A stretch of 37,658 nucleotides of DNA from JAWOJB01 sp046484325 (GTDB taxonomy: Bacteria > Actinomycetota > Acidimicrobiia > Spongiisociales > ZC4RG35): assembly GCA_046484325.1 (NCBI GenBank), contig JAWOJB010000100.1, positions 1-37,658 on the forward strand, in the 5' to 3' direction. The notes below the pieces were generated by a model that was given only the letters and a program-made list of their open reading frames with translations, did not search any database and had not been told where the DNA came from. Below are positions 15,293 to 24,180 of the stretch, piece after piece. The stretch's first letter is position 1. Every line of letters begins with the position of its first letter. A program made the position numbers and the translations under genes.

Positions 15293-16810
15293 TCAACCGG
15301 CGGCGTCGTCGAGGCCGCCGGCCTCGATGAGCCGCGCCACCATCTCGATCTCCTGACCGATCGGGCGGTCGGCCGCCAGCGGTGGCACCACCCGTCGGAC
15401 GGCATCCACCAGTGCCCCCGTCACCGGCCCGGGGCGGAGGGGGGAGCGGTGCTGGATCCCTTGCACGGCGCACAGCACCTCGACGGCGAGGACCAGGGCG
15501 GTGTTGTCGAGGGCCGTCCAGAGCTTGCGGGCCGCCCCCCACCCCATCGACACGTGATCCTCCTGGCTGCCCGAGGTGGGGATGGACTCCACGGAGGCCG
15601 GGTGGGACAGCACCCGGTTCTCGGCCACCAGCGCCGCCGCCGTGTACTGCGCCAGCATGTAGCCGGAGTGGAGGCCCGGATGGGGCGAGAGGAAGGCCGG
15701 GAGGCCCGAGGAGTGCTGAGGGTCGAGCATGCGGTCGGTACGGCGCTCGCTGATCGATGCCAGCTCGGTGATGGCGATCGCCATGAAGTCGAGGGCCATG
15801 GCCAGGGGCTGGCCATGGAAGTTGCCTGCGCTCACCACATCCCCGGTGTCGGCGAAGACGAGGGGATTGTCCACGACCGACCCGAGTTCCACCTCGAACA
15901 CCCGCCGGCCGTGGGAGAGCGTGTCGCGCACCGCACCGTGCACCTGGGGGGCGCACCGAATGCAGTAGGCATCCTGGACGGCGTGGACGAAATCGGCGGC
16001 GTGGCTCGCACCGATCTCGGACCCCCGGATCGCCCCGGCGATGAGGGCGGCCGAAGCGGTCTGGCCAGGGTGGGGACGGAGCGCGTGGACGATCGGCAGG
16101 AACGGCCGGGCCGACCCCATGAGCGCCTCGACCGAGAGAGCGCAGGCCAGATCGGCCGCCCTGGCCAGGCGTTCGGCCCGTTCCAGGGCGAGGACCCCGT
16201 GGGCGAGCATGCCCTCGGTTCCGTTGAGGAGCGACAGGCCCTCCTTGGCACGCAACCGGATCGGTGCCAGCCCGTGGGCGGATAGGGCCTCCATCGCCGG
16301 CACCGTGGCTCCCTCGTGCCGGACCCAGCCCTCGCCGATGAGCGGGAGCGCCAGGTGGGCGAACGGGGCGAGGTCGCCGGAGGCGCCGACCGAGCCCTGC
16401 GACGGGACCACGGGCAGGAGGTCCTGGTCGAGCATCTCGACGAGACGCTCGACCAGGACCGGCCTGACCCCGGAGTGACCCTGGGCGAGGGTGCGGGCCC
16501 GCAAGAGCAGCATGGCCCGCACGATCTCGTCGGGGAGCGGTTCGCCGACCCCGGCGGCGTGGCTCCGCAGCAGGTTGACCTGGAGCTCCTCGGCGGCGGC
16601 GGGGTCGATCCGGGTGGAGGCCATGGCGCCGAACCCGGTGGTCACGCCGTACACCGTCCGGTCCTGCGCCACCGCCCGCTCCACCACTTCGCGGGAGGGG
16701 AGCATCCGCTCCCACACCCCCCGGTCGACGACGACCTCGGCGCCTCGACGGGCGACGGCCCCCACCTGCTCGACGGTCAGCGCTCCACCATCCACCAGCA
16801 CCCGTTCCAT
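15293..16810 (-). CDS. hutH: Histidine ammonia-lyase
   Basis: This 505-residue cytosolic enzyme converts L-histidine to urocanate and ammonia, the first step of histidine use. The MIO cofactor triad Ala143-Ser144-Gly145 lies in GSVGASGDLAPFAHLAL, one residue from its position in Pseudomonas HutH. Other markers are VTTGFG near the N-terminus and NLLRSHAAGVG, whose His marks histidine or tyrosine over phenylalanine substrates. LNGTEG and SSGLPAFL are also present. The start is ATG with the conserved N-terminus. hutU, hutI and hutG are not nearby, so the gene is an orphan here; an aromatic amino acid lyase of different specificity is the main alternative. Confidence 0.88.
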   Translation of the reverse strand: MERVLVDGGALTVEQVGAVARRGAEVVVDRGVWERMLPSREVVERAVAQDRTVYGVTTGFGAMASTRIDPAAAEELQVNLLRSHAAGVGEPLPDEIVRAMLLLRARTLAQGHSGVRPVLVERLVEMLDQDLLPVVPSQGSVGASGDLAPFAHLALPLIGEGWVRHEGATVPAMEALSAHGLAPIRLRAKEGLSLLNGTEGMLAHGVLALERAERLARAADLACALSVEALMGSARPFLPIVHALRPHPGQTASAALIAGAIRGSEIGASHAADFVHAVQDAYCIRCAPQVHGAVRDTLSHGRRVFEVELGSVVDNPLVFADTGDVVSAGNFHGQPLAMALDFMAIAITELASISERRTDRMLDPQHSSGLPAFLSPHPGLHSGYMLAQYTAAALVAENRVLSHPASVESIPTSGSQEDHVSMGWGAARKLWTALDNTALVLAVEVLCAVQGIQHRSPLRPGPVTGALVDAVRRVVPPLAADRPIGQEIEMVARLIEAGGLDDAAG

Positions 16811-16864
16811 GTCCCGAGGTTAGGGGGTGGGTGACCCGGTGACCGGGGCACCTACCCTCCGGGT

Positions 16865-17428
16865 GTGATCGATCCCACGCTGAAACGTGCCCTCGGGCAG
16901 ATGACCTACGGGGCGAACGTGGTGGCCTGCCGGTCGGAAGACCTCGTGCGGGCTTACACATCGACCTGGACGTACCAGCTGAGCTTCGACGAACCGGTGG
17001 TGGGGATCTCGGTCTCCCCGAAGCACGACACCTACCCGCTCATCGAGCAGGAGGGCTGGTTCACGGTGTCGATCCTGGCCGGGGACCAGATCGAGGCGGC
17101 CCAATACTTCTCGTACCCGGGCCACCGGTTCCGGTACCGGGGCGACTTCCTCGAGTCGGTGGGGGACCTCCCGGTGGTCAGGGACTGTGTTGCATGGCTG
17201 TATGCCCGCATCTTCGATCGGGTCGGGATCCGCGGCCACACCCTGTTCCTGGCCGGAGTCGAGCGGGTCGGCGAGGGCCGCCTGCGCGAACCGGCCCTGA
17301 CCTACTCCTCCCGAAAGGGATGGCGCATCGCCGACACGCCGGCCCGGGCTCCGGGGGAGTCGGTGCGAGATCGCCTCCTCCGACTGGTCGAGGACGACGC
17401 CGAAGGACCGGGAGGGGTCGCCCGGTAG
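16865..17428 (+). CDS. Flavin reductase-like (FMN-binding split-barrel) protein
   Basis: The 187-residue product follows the flavin reductase-like domain from residue 1. RALGQMTYGANVVACRSED is followed by AYTSTWTYQLSFDEPVVGISVSP, KHDTYPLIEQEGWFTVSILA and RGHTLFLAGVERV. Such proteins reduce or bind FMN for partner oxygenases or act in redox stress, and no partner is encoded beside it. The start is GTG, 54 bases from divergent hutH. It lies 33 bases before pepA and may be the first gene of the pepA-cysteine desulfurase-mnmA transcript. Confidence 0.82.
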   Translation: MIDPTLKRALGQMTYGANVVACRSEDLVRAYTSTWTYQLSFDEPVVGISVSPKHDTYPLIEQEGWFTVSILAGDQIEAAQYFSYPGHRFRYRGDFLESVGDLPVVRDCVAWLYARIFDRVGIRGHTLFLAGVERVGEGRLREPALTYSSRKGWRIADTPARAPGESVRDRLLRLVEDDAEGPGGVAR

Positions 17429-17461
17429 CCTTGTCCGTACCCGTCGTTTGCGAGGAGCCCC

Positions 17462-18931
17462 ATGGACGTTCGACCCGGACCATCCCCGGCCGAGGGAGCC
17501 GGCCCGGTGCTGATCGTGCCCGTGTTCGCCGATCTGGCCCCCGGCCCCGGGGCGGCGGCGGTCCTCGGGGCCCTGCCATGGCTGAGCGGCCACCTCGAGG
17601 CGCTCCGATTTGCCGGCAAGGCGCTCGAGGTGACGGTGGTGCCCACCGGCGGGTCGCTGCCGTACGACACGCTCGTGATCGTCGGTCTTGGCGAGGAGGC
17701 CGACCACGAGTCGCTGCGCCAGGCTGCCGCCGTCGCCTTCCGGGCTGCACCGCAGGCCGACCGGATCTCCACGACCGTCCACCAGATCGAGATCGACGGA
17801 GCGGTGCGAGCGGTGGTGGAGGGCTCGATCCTTGGTTCCTACCGGTTCGACGCCCACAAGAGCGAGCCGGAGCCGGTGACCCGACCCGACCTCGAGCTGG
17901 CCGGACCCGTTCCGGACGACTGGGAGGAGCAGGCGCACGTCGGCCGGGTGGTCGCCGAGGCGGTGTGCCTGGCCCGGGATCTGGTGAACGAGCCGGCCGC
18001 CGGGAAGGGCCCCGACGACCTGGCCGCCCGCATGGCCGCCCTCGCCGCCGAGGCCGGACTCGAGGCCGAGGTGTGGACCGAGGAGCGCCTCACCGCCGAG
18101 CGGATGGGTGGGATCCTGGGGGTGGGGGCGGGCTCGCACCGGCCTCCTCGCCTGTTGCGGCTGGCCCACCGTCCGGCCGGGGCTCGGGCCACCCTCGCGC
18201 TGGTCGGCAAGGGCATCGTCTTCGACTCGGGCGGGCTGTCCCTCAAGACCGCCGAGAACATGGAGCGGATGAAGGACGACATGGCGGGCGCCGCCGCCGT
18301 GATCGCCGCCGTGCTCGCCGTGGCGAGGCTGGGCGTGGAGGTCGAGGTGGTCGCCTACACCCCTCTCGCCGAGAACATGCCCGGCGGCGGTGCCCAGCGG
18401 CCCGGCGACGTGCTCCGCTGCCGCAACGGCAAGACGATCGAGGTCCTCAACACCGATGCGGAGGGCCGGCTCGTGCTGGCCGACGCCCTTGCCCTCGCGG
18501 CCGAGACCGGCCCCGATCTCGTCGTCGACGTCGCCACTCTGACGGGGGCGTGCCACGTGGCTCTGGGCGACAAGATCGCCGGGGTGTGGGGGAACGGGTC
18601 CGAGGCGATCGACCGGGTGGTGGGGGCGGCGGAGGCCGCCGGAGAGCGGGTGTGGCGGATGCCGCTGCCGGCGGACTACCGGCGCAACATCGACTCCGAC
18701 GTCGCCGACATGAAGAACACCGGCTCCAACCGGTACGGAGGCGCTATCAACGCTGCCCTGTTGCTGTCCGAGTTCGTGGGCGAGGTGCCCTGGGTCCATG
18801 TCGACATCGCCGGGCCTGCCTGGTACACGGCCGCCGAGCACTATCAGCCGAAGGGTGGTACCGGGTTCGGCGTCCGGACCCTCGTCGAGACCGCCCGCGC
18901 CCTCGCCGGGGGCGTGACCGTGGGGTCGTGA
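17462..18931 (+). CDS. pepA: Leucyl aminopeptidase (M17)
   Basis: This 489-residue M17 metallo-aminopeptidase removes N-terminal residues from peptides in the cytosol. An N-terminal macro-like domain (about 1-160) precedes the catalytic domain. All metal and active-site residues are present: Lys250 and Asp255 in GKGIVFDSGG, Asp273 in MKDDMAGAAAV, and Asp332, Glu334 and Arg336 in NTDAEGRL. They match E. coli PepA K270, D275, D293, D352, E354 and R356 with a constant offset. The ATG has GAGGAG close upstream. The last codons overlap the GTG of the cysteine desulfurase by 4 bases. Confidence 0.95.
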   Translation: MDVRPGPSPAEGAGPVLIVPVFADLAPGPGAAAVLGALPWLSGHLEALRFAGKALEVTVVPTGGSLPYDTLVIVGLGEEADHESLRQAAAVAFRAAPQADRISTTVHQIEIDGAVRAVVEGSILGSYRFDAHKSEPEPVTRPDLELAGPVPDDWEEQAHVGRVVAEAVCLARDLVNEPAAGKGPDDLAARMAALAAEAGLEAEVWTEERLTAERMGGILGVGAGSHRPPRLLRLAHRPAGARATLALVGKGIVFDSGGLSLKTAENMERMKDDMAGAAAVIAAVLAVARLGVEVEVVAYTPLAENMPGGGAQRPGDVLRCRNGKTIEVLNTDAEGRLVLADALALAAETGPDLVVDVATLTGACHVALGDKIAGVWGNGSEAIDRVVGAAEAAGERVWRMPLPADYRRNIDSDVADMKNTGSNRYGGAINAALLLSEFVGEVPWVHVDIAGPAWYTAAEHYQPKGGTGFGVRTLVETARALAGGVTVGS

Positions 18932-20046
18932 TCTACCTCGACCACGCCGCCACCACCCCCATGCGCCCCGAGGCGGTGGAGGCGATGGCGCCGTTCCTGG
19001 GCGATCGGTTTGGGAACCCGTCGGGGGTCCACGGCGTCTCCCGTGCCGCCAAGAACGCGCTCGAGGACGCCCGCGAGCACGCGGCCGAGCTGCTCGGGTG
19101 CCGTCCCCTGGAGGTGGTGTTCACCGCCGGCGGCACCGAGTCCGACAACCTCGCCGTGAAGGGGGCGACCCTCGTCCGGGAGGGCGGTGTGGTCTTCGGC
19201 GCCGTCGAGCACGAGGCGGTGGCGGAGTCCGCCCGCTTCCTCGGGCGCATGGGCCGGAGCGTGGTCGAGGTAGGGGTCGACGCAACGGGCCGGGTCGATC
19301 CCGAGCGGGTGGCGGCCGAGGTGGGCGAATCCACCGCGGTTGTGTCGGTCATGCTCGCCAACAACGAGACGGGGACGATCCAGCCGGTCCCCGAGGTGGC
19401 GGCCAGGGTTCACGAGGTCTCCCCGGGGACGGCGGTGCACACCGACGCCGTGCAGGCGTTCGTGTCCTGCGACGTGCGGGTCGACGAGCTCGGGGTCGAC
19501 CTCCTCACCCTGGCCGGCCACAAGTTCGGCGGGCCGATGGGGACGGGGTTGCTGTTCGTACGGGAGGGCGTGGCCCTGGAGCCGGTCCTGCACGGCGGCG
19601 GCCAGGAGCTTGGCCGCCGCTCCGGCACCCACGACGTGGCGGGCGCGGTCGGCCTGGCGGCGGCGATGGCGGCGGCGGTGGCCGACCGGCCCCGAGTCCG
19701 GCAGGTGGTGGCAGAGGCGAGGAGGCGGTTCGAGGACGGCCTCGCCGGACTGGTCGAGAGATCGGTCCCCGACGATGTGACCCTGATTCAGCACGCCCAC
19801 CTGCGGGTCCCCGGAGTGCGCAACCAGACCCTGCTCGTGCGGCTCGACCGTCTCGGGGTAGCCGCCTCGGCGGGCTCGGCCTGCAGCTCGGGGGCCGCCA
19901 CCGTCAGCCGGGTGCTCACGGCGATGGGTATCTCAGCCGAAGCCGCCCGGGAGTCGGTTCGCTTCTCGTTCGGGTGGACGAGCCTGCCCGGGGAGGGCGG
20001 CGAGGCCGCCCAGATCGTGGCAGCGGCGATCGAGGGCCGCTCGTGA
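18928..20046 (+). CDS. Cysteine desulfurase (NifS/IscS family)
   Basis: This 372-residue PLP enzyme takes sulfur from cysteine as a protein persulfide. The start motif YLDHAATTPM, then TAGGTESDNLAVKG, His95 in EHEAV, PLP-binding Lys199 in AGHKFGGPMGTG and the sulfur-accepting Cys319 in SAGSACSSG all fit group I enzymes. The GTG start overlaps the pepA stop by 4 bases (GTGA) and gives the exact family N-terminus. Its stop overlaps mnmA in the same way. The tight link to mnmA suggests it supplies sulfur for tRNA thiolation, like the YrvO-MnmA pair of Bacillus, but general Fe-S supply cannot be excluded. No iscU or suf genes are adjacent. Confidence 0.93.
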   Translation: MIYLDHAATTPMRPEAVEAMAPFLGDRFGNPSGVHGVSRAAKNALEDAREHAAELLGCRPLEVVFTAGGTESDNLAVKGATLVREGGVVFGAVEHEAVAESARFLGRMGRSVVEVGVDATGRVDPERVAAEVGESTAVVSVMLANNETGTIQPVPEVAARVHEVSPGTAVHTDAVQAFVSCDVRVDELGVDLLTLAGHKFGGPMGTGLLFVREGVALEPVLHGGGQELGRRSGTHDVAGAVGLAAAMAAAVADRPRVRQVVAEARRRFEDGLAGLVERSVPDDVTLIQHAHLRVPGVRNQTLLVRLDRLGVAASAGSACSSGAATVSRVLTAMGISAEAARESVRFSFGWTSLPGEGGEAAQIVAAAIEGRS

Positions 20047-21092
20047 GCTCGGTGCTCGTGGCGATGAGCGGGGGCGTCGACTCCTCGGTGGCGGCGGCGC
20101 TGATGGTGGCGCGCGGTCACGACGTCATCGGGGTCACGCTCAAGCTGTGGGAGGGGCCGGATGGCCGGGCACCGACCGCCGGTTGCTGCACGGTGGCCGA
20201 TGCCGAGGACGCCCGGAGGGCGGCTGCCACGCTCGACATCCCCTACTACGTGCTCGACGCCACCGGGCCCTTTCGCACCGGGGTGGTCGACCCGTTCGTC
20301 GGCGCCTACCTCCGTGGCCGGACGCCCAATCCGTGCGTCGAGTGCAACCGCACGCTCAAGTTCTCGCACCTCCTCGCCCAGGCCGACGAGTTCGGATGCG
20401 AGCTGCTGGTCACCGGGCACCATGCGAGGGTCGGGTTCGACGGCGGGCGGTGGCGATTGCTACGGGGGGTCGATCGTGCGAAGGACCAGTCGTACGTCCT
20501 GTCGATGCTCGGCCAGGCCGAGCTGGAGCGAGTCCGTCTCCCGGTCGGGGACTTCGACAAACCCCGGATCCGCCGGATCGCGACCGACCTCGACCTGCGC
20601 ACCGCCGCCAAGCCGGACAGCCAGGACATCTGCTTCGTCGGCGACGGCGACTACCGGGAGTTCGTGCGCCGGGTCGCCGCCGGGGCCGAGCATCCCGGGC
20701 CGATCGTCGACCGATCGGGAAGGGTGCTCGGGGCGCATCGGGGCGTGGTGGACGTGACCGTGGGTCAGCGTCGAGGCCTCGGCCTGGCAGACGGTCACCG
20801 CCGCTACGTGGTCGAGGTGCGGCCCGAGACCGCCACAGTGGTGGTGGGCGACCTCGAGGATCTGGCGGTGTCGTCGCTCGAGCTCGAGGGTGTCAGCTGG
20901 GTCCACGATCCCCCTTCGGGCCCGGTCGAGGTCCAGTACCGGGCGCACGGGGCGCCGGTGGCGGCGGTGCTGGAGGCCGGTGAGGTGCTGCACCTGGGCG
21001 AACCTCAGTACGGGGTGGCACCCGGGCAGACCGCCACCGTCTACCGGGGCGACGAGGTGCTCGGAGGAGGGGTGATCGCCCGGACCGGATGA
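20043..21092 (+). CDS. mnmA: tRNA-uridine 2-sulfurtransferase MnmA
   Basis: This 349-residue enzyme thiolates U34 of tRNA-Lys, -Glu and -Gln, using ATP and a persulfide sulfur. The N-terminal PP-loop AMSGGVDSSVAAAL is intact. The catalytic cysteine pair is Cys98 in NPCVECN and Cys197 in QDICFVGDGDY, close to E. coli C102 and C199. KDQSYVLSMLGQ and the C-terminal beta-barrel (about 275-349) are present. The GTG start overlaps the cysteine desulfurase stop as GTGA, so the two are translationally coupled. Length is typical. Confidence 0.95.
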   Translation: MSSVLVAMSGGVDSSVAAALMVARGHDVIGVTLKLWEGPDGRAPTAGCCTVADAEDARRAAATLDIPYYVLDATGPFRTGVVDPFVGAYLRGRTPNPCVECNRTLKFSHLLAQADEFGCELLVTGHHARVGFDGGRWRLLRGVDRAKDQSYVLSMLGQAELERVRLPVGDFDKPRIRRIATDLDLRTAAKPDSQDICFVGDGDYREFVRRVAAGAEHPGPIVDRSGRVLGAHRGVVDVTVGQRRGLGLADGHRRYVVEVRPETATVVVGDLEDLAVSSLELEGVSWVHDPPSGPVEVQYRAHGAPVAAVLEAGEVLHLGEPQYGVAPGQTATVYRGDEVLGGGVIARTG

Positions 21093-21096
21093 GGTC

Positions 21097-21573
21097 TCAG
21101 CGAGCGGCGATGCGCCGTCCGACGGCGATGCTCGCCACCGCCACGGCCGCCGCTCCCGCCACGAGGGCCGCTCCCTGGCCCAGCCACCCGGTTCCGGTCT
21201 CGGGCGGGATCCCGGCCAGGCACAGCGTGACCCTGGCCGCCCCCTCGACCGAGCCGCTGGGCGTGCCTTCTCGCACCTGGAGGGCCGATCCGATGTCGAC
21301 GACCGAGCCGTCGGTCGTGGAGTGGGCGGCTGCCGGCATGCTCTCGGAGGTCACCGTCACAACGGTGTGGCGGTCGCCGACGAGGGACCAGGTCACGGTG
21401 TCCCCCTCGGAGGTGAGGGTGATCACCGCGGGATCGGCCCCTTTGGTCGTCCAGGCGGCACCCGGGCCGGATCGAACCGCCTCCACGATCAGGTCGCATG
21501 CATCGGCGGAGGCGGGTCCCGCCGCCGCCATGGCGATCGCCAGACCCGCCGCGAGCGGCGCCCACCGCCGCAT
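21097..21573 (-). CDS. Secreted, C-terminally anchored protein of unknown function
   Basis: The 158-residue product has a signal peptide (MRRWAPLAAGLAIAM..., cleavage after GPASA near residue 24). A beta-rich domain follows with two Cys (ACDLIVE and VTLCLAG), and near the C-terminus a membrane helix (GAALVAGAAAVAVASIAV) ends in GRRIAAR. This is the layout of a cell-surface anchored protein with the tail in the cytosol. I recognise no family. The ATG at 21573 has GGGAGG upstream at good spacing, better than the ATG 21 bases further upstream. The gene ends 4 bases after the mnmA stop (convergent) and is divergent from ligA. Confidence 0.7.
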   Translation of the reverse strand: MRRWAPLAAGLAIAMAAAGPASADACDLIVEAVRSGPGAAWTTKGADPAVITLTSEGDTVTWSLVGDRHTVVTVTSESMPAAAHSTTDGSVVDIGSALQVREGTPSGSVEGAARVTLCLAGIPPETGTGWLGQGAALVAGAAAVAVASIAVGRRIAAR

Positions 21574-21653
21574 GTGCCTGCCTCCCGTGCCCATCGCTCG
21601 CCAGGCTAGGCGGTCGGGGCGATGTGTCCAGTGGCCCGGTAGCGTGGCCCGCC

Positions 21654-23699
21654 ATGGACGCCGCCCACCGGGTCGAGGAGCTTCGGGACCTGATCCGGCA
21701 TCACGCCCATCGCTACTACGTGCTCGACGACCCGGAGATCTCCGATGCCGAGTACGACGCCCTGCTGCGGGAGTTGCTGGGCCTGGAGGAGGCGCATCCC
21801 GAGCTCGTCACCCCGGACTCGCCGACCCGCCGGGTGGGGGCGCCGCCGTCGGCTCTCTTCGCCCCCGTCGTCCACCGCCGCCCGCTGTTCTCCCTCGACA
21901 ACGCCGAACGGTTCGAGGAGCTCGACGCCTGGGAGCAGCGGATCGTGCGGGTGGCCGGGGCGGCTGCCCCCGGGTATGCCTGCGAGCTGAAGATCGACGG
22001 CCTCGCCGTCACCCTCGTGTACGAGGACGGCAGGTTCATCCAGGGGGCGACCCGCGGCGACGGCGCTGTGGGCGAGGACATCACCTCGAACCTGCGGGCG
22101 ATCGATGCCATCCCCCTCCGCCTGCTGGGCGCCTCCCCCCGTCTGCTCGAGGTCCGGGGCGAGGTGTACATGCCCTACGGCGCCTTCGAAGAGCTCAACC
22201 GGCGGCAGCTCGAGGCGGGCGAGCGGATGTTCGCCAATCCCCGCAACGCCGCCGCCGGGTCGGTCCGTCAGAAGGATCCACGGATCACCGCCGGACGGGA
22301 CCTCTCGATCTGGGTCTATCAGGCCGGCCTCATCGAGGGCGGGCCCGAGCTGCGCCGGCACGACGAGGCCATGGAGTACCTGCGCGGCCTGGGGCTGAGG
22401 GTGAACCCGGCGTCGGCCGTCGTCCCCGACCTGGAGGCGGTGAAGGCGTATTGCACCGACGCCGAGGCCGCCCGCCACGACCACGACTACCAGACCGACG
22501 GCGTGGTGGTGAAGGTCGACGACCTCGCTCTCCAGGACGAGCTGGGCTTCACGGCGAGGGCTCCGCGCTGGGCGATCGCGTTCAAGTTCCCGCCCGAGGA
22601 GCAGGTGACCGAGCTCCGAGACATCCTCGTGAACATCGGGCGGACCGGAGCGGCGACCCCATATGCGGTGCTCGAGCCCGTCTTCGTGGGTGGAGCGAAC
22701 GTCGGCATGGCCACCCTCCACAACGAGGATCAGGTCCGCCTCAAGGACGTGCGCATCGGCGATCGGGTCATCGTGCGGCGGGCGGGTGACGTGATCCCCG
22801 AGGTGGTGGGGCCGGTGGTGGCATCGCGAACGGGCGCCGAGCGGCCATGGACGATGCCTTCCCACTGCCCGTTCTGCGGCAACCCGATCGTGCGGCCGGA
22901 CGCTGAGAAGGTCGCCAGGTGCACGGGGGGGCTGTCATGCCCGAGCCGTCTCCGTGAGTGGCTGGCGTTCTTCGCCGGTCGCGGCGCCATGGACATCGAC
23001 GGCCTGGGCTACAAGACGATCGACATGCTCATTCGACGAGGCCTGGTCCGGGACCCGGCCGACATCTTCTTCCTCCGGGCCGAAGACTTCGAGGGCATCG
23101 AGGGCTGGGGCGATGTCTCGATCGGCAACCTGATGCGGGCGATCGACGCCGCCCGTGACCGGCCGCTCGCCCGGCTCATCACGGCCCTCGGCATCCGGCA
23201 CGTGGGCCCCGCCGCCTCCAAGGAGCTGGTCAGGGTCTACCGCTCGATGGCTCGCCTCCTCGACGCCCCCGAGGAGGAGCTCACCGGCATCGAGGGGATC
23301 GGCCCGGTCATCGCCGCCGCCTGGGCCGGATGGGCGTCCGACCCGGAGAGCCGGGGGCTGATCGAACGACTCGCCGAGGGTGGCGTGTGCATGGAGGAGC
23401 CCGAGCCGGAGGGGCCGGTGACCTCGGAGATGCTGGCGGGCGTCACCGTCGTCGTGACCGGCACCCTGGCGACGATGAGCCGGGAGGAGGCCGAGGAGGC
23501 GGTGGCGGCTCGCGGGGGGAAGGCCACCGGGTCGGTGTCGTCGAAGACGACCGTGCTGGTGGTGGGCGAGTCGCCGGGGGCGAGCAAGGTGCGCAAGGCC
23601 GAGGAGCTCGGAACACCCGTGCTCGGCGAAGAGCGGTTTCTGCGGATGCTCAAGGAGGGTCTTCCCGCCGCGGCGGCGGGCACGGCTACTGGACCCTGA
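21654..23699 (+). CDS. ligA: NAD-dependent DNA ligase LigA
   Basis: This 681-residue essential ligase seals nicks in replication and repair using NAD+. The Ia domain carries HRYYVLDDPEISDAEYD. The adenylation domain has the nucleophile Lys113 in ELKIDGLAV. An OB fold follows, then a zinc finger with Cys405, Cys408, Cys423 and Cys429. Helix-hairpin-helix repeats (ALGIRHVG, GIEGIGPVIAAAW) precede a BRCT domain from about residue 595 (LAGVTVVVTGTL). All domains are in the usual order and length. The ATG at 21654 gives the family N-terminus. The last 14 bases overlap the convergent gene that ends at 23686. Confidence 0.97.
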   Translation: MDAAHRVEELRDLIRHHAHRYYVLDDPEISDAEYDALLRELLGLEEAHPELVTPDSPTRRVGAPPSALFAPVVHRRPLFSLDNAERFEELDAWEQRIVRVAGAAAPGYACELKIDGLAVTLVYEDGRFIQGATRGDGAVGEDITSNLRAIDAIPLRLLGASPRLLEVRGEVYMPYGAFEELNRRQLEAGERMFANPRNAAAGSVRQKDPRITAGRDLSIWVYQAGLIEGGPELRRHDEAMEYLRGLGLRVNPASAVVPDLEAVKAYCTDAEAARHDHDYQTDGVVVKVDDLALQDELGFTARAPRWAIAFKFPPEEQVTELRDILVNIGRTGAATPYAVLEPVFVGGANVGMATLHNEDQVRLKDVRIGDRVIVRRAGDVIPEVVGPVVASRTGAERPWTMPSHCPFCGNPIVRPDAEKVARCTGGLSCPSRLREWLAFFAGRGAMDIDGLGYKTIDMLIRRGLVRDPADIFFLRAEDFEGIEGWGDVSIGNLMRAIDAARDRPLARLITALGIRHVGPAASKELVRVYRSMARLLDAPEEELTGIEGIGPVIAAAWAGWASDPESRGLIERLAEGGVCMEEPEPEGPVTSEMLAGVTVVVTGTLATMSREEAEEAVAARGGKATGSVSSKTTVLVVGESPGASKVRKAEELGTPVLGEERFLRMLKEGLPAAAAGTATGP

Positions 23700-24081
23700 A
23701 CCTCCACTCGAACTCGCCCGCCTCCACCCGTCCGGTGGTGCTGACCCACACGACCCTGACCACGTGCTCGCCGGGCGCCCAGGCGTCCAGGTAGAGCGAG
23801 GTGGGGGACGGGCTCCAGGCATAGACGCCGGTCGCCTCGACGAAGGTGACCTCGGAGTCGGGGAGCCGGAAGCCATCGACGTGGATCTCGGCGCGGTAGC
23901 CGAACTCGAGATCCACCTCGATCGACGTCTGGCGGATCACGGTGTCGCCGGGGCCCGGGTACACGGCCTCAAACGGTCGGGGGAGCGGCTGGGGCTCGCC
24001 GCTCCGGCCGAAGGCGACTCCCAGGGCGATGGCGGCCACCGCCAGCAGGCCGAGCCCGGCGTAGATCCAGCGATAGGGCAT
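23686..24081 (-). CDS. Membrane-anchored Ig-like domain protein, unknown function
   Basis: The 131-residue product starts with one membrane helix (YAGLGLLAVAAIALGVAFG, about residues 6-24) and then has a beta-rich extracytoplasmic domain. The pattern YPGPGDTVIRQTSIEVDLE, followed by IHVDGFRLPDSEV and a final EFEWRFRVQ, looks like a bacterial immunoglobulin-like fold. No specific family is recognised. The frame stays open far upstream over the dapC region, but the ATG at 24081 begins a proper signal anchor. It overlaps the end of ligA by 14 bases and is divergent from dapC across a repeat-bearing spacer. Confidence 0.65.
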   Translation of the reverse strand: MPYRWIYAGLGLLAVAAIALGVAFGRSGEPQPLPRPFEAVYPGPGDTVIRQTSIEVDLEFGYRAEIHVDGFRLPDSEVTFVEATGVYAWSPSPTSLYLDAWAPGEHVVRVVWVSTTGRVEAGEFEWRFRVQ

Positions 24082-24121
24082 GGGAGATCGAGGGTAGAGG
24101 TGAGCGGGCGATACCGAGCAC

Positions 24122-24167
24122 GTGGGACGTGGGTGGGACGTGGGACGTGGGACGTGGGACGTGGGAC
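24122..24167. repeat. GTGGGAC tandem repeat upstream of dapC
   Basis: The heptamer GTGGGAC occurs six times, at 24122-24128 and then as five contiguous copies at 24133-24167. A partial unit (GTGG) sits between the first copy and the rest. The array ends 13 bases before the dapC ATG and starts 41 bases upstream of the divergent gene, so it lies in or beside both 5' regions. Seven-base units can vary in number by slippage; any effect on expression is inference. Confidence 0.85.
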
Positions 24168-24180
24168 TAGCGTCCCCGTC

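Noticed and set aside
17194..18927. Upstream extension of the cysteine desulfurase frame over pepA
   Set aside because: This is a shadow of pepA; the GTG at 18928 gives the exact family N-terminus.
24122..24167. Possible CRISPR array
   Set aside because: The units are seven bases long and contiguous, with no spacers and no cas genes.
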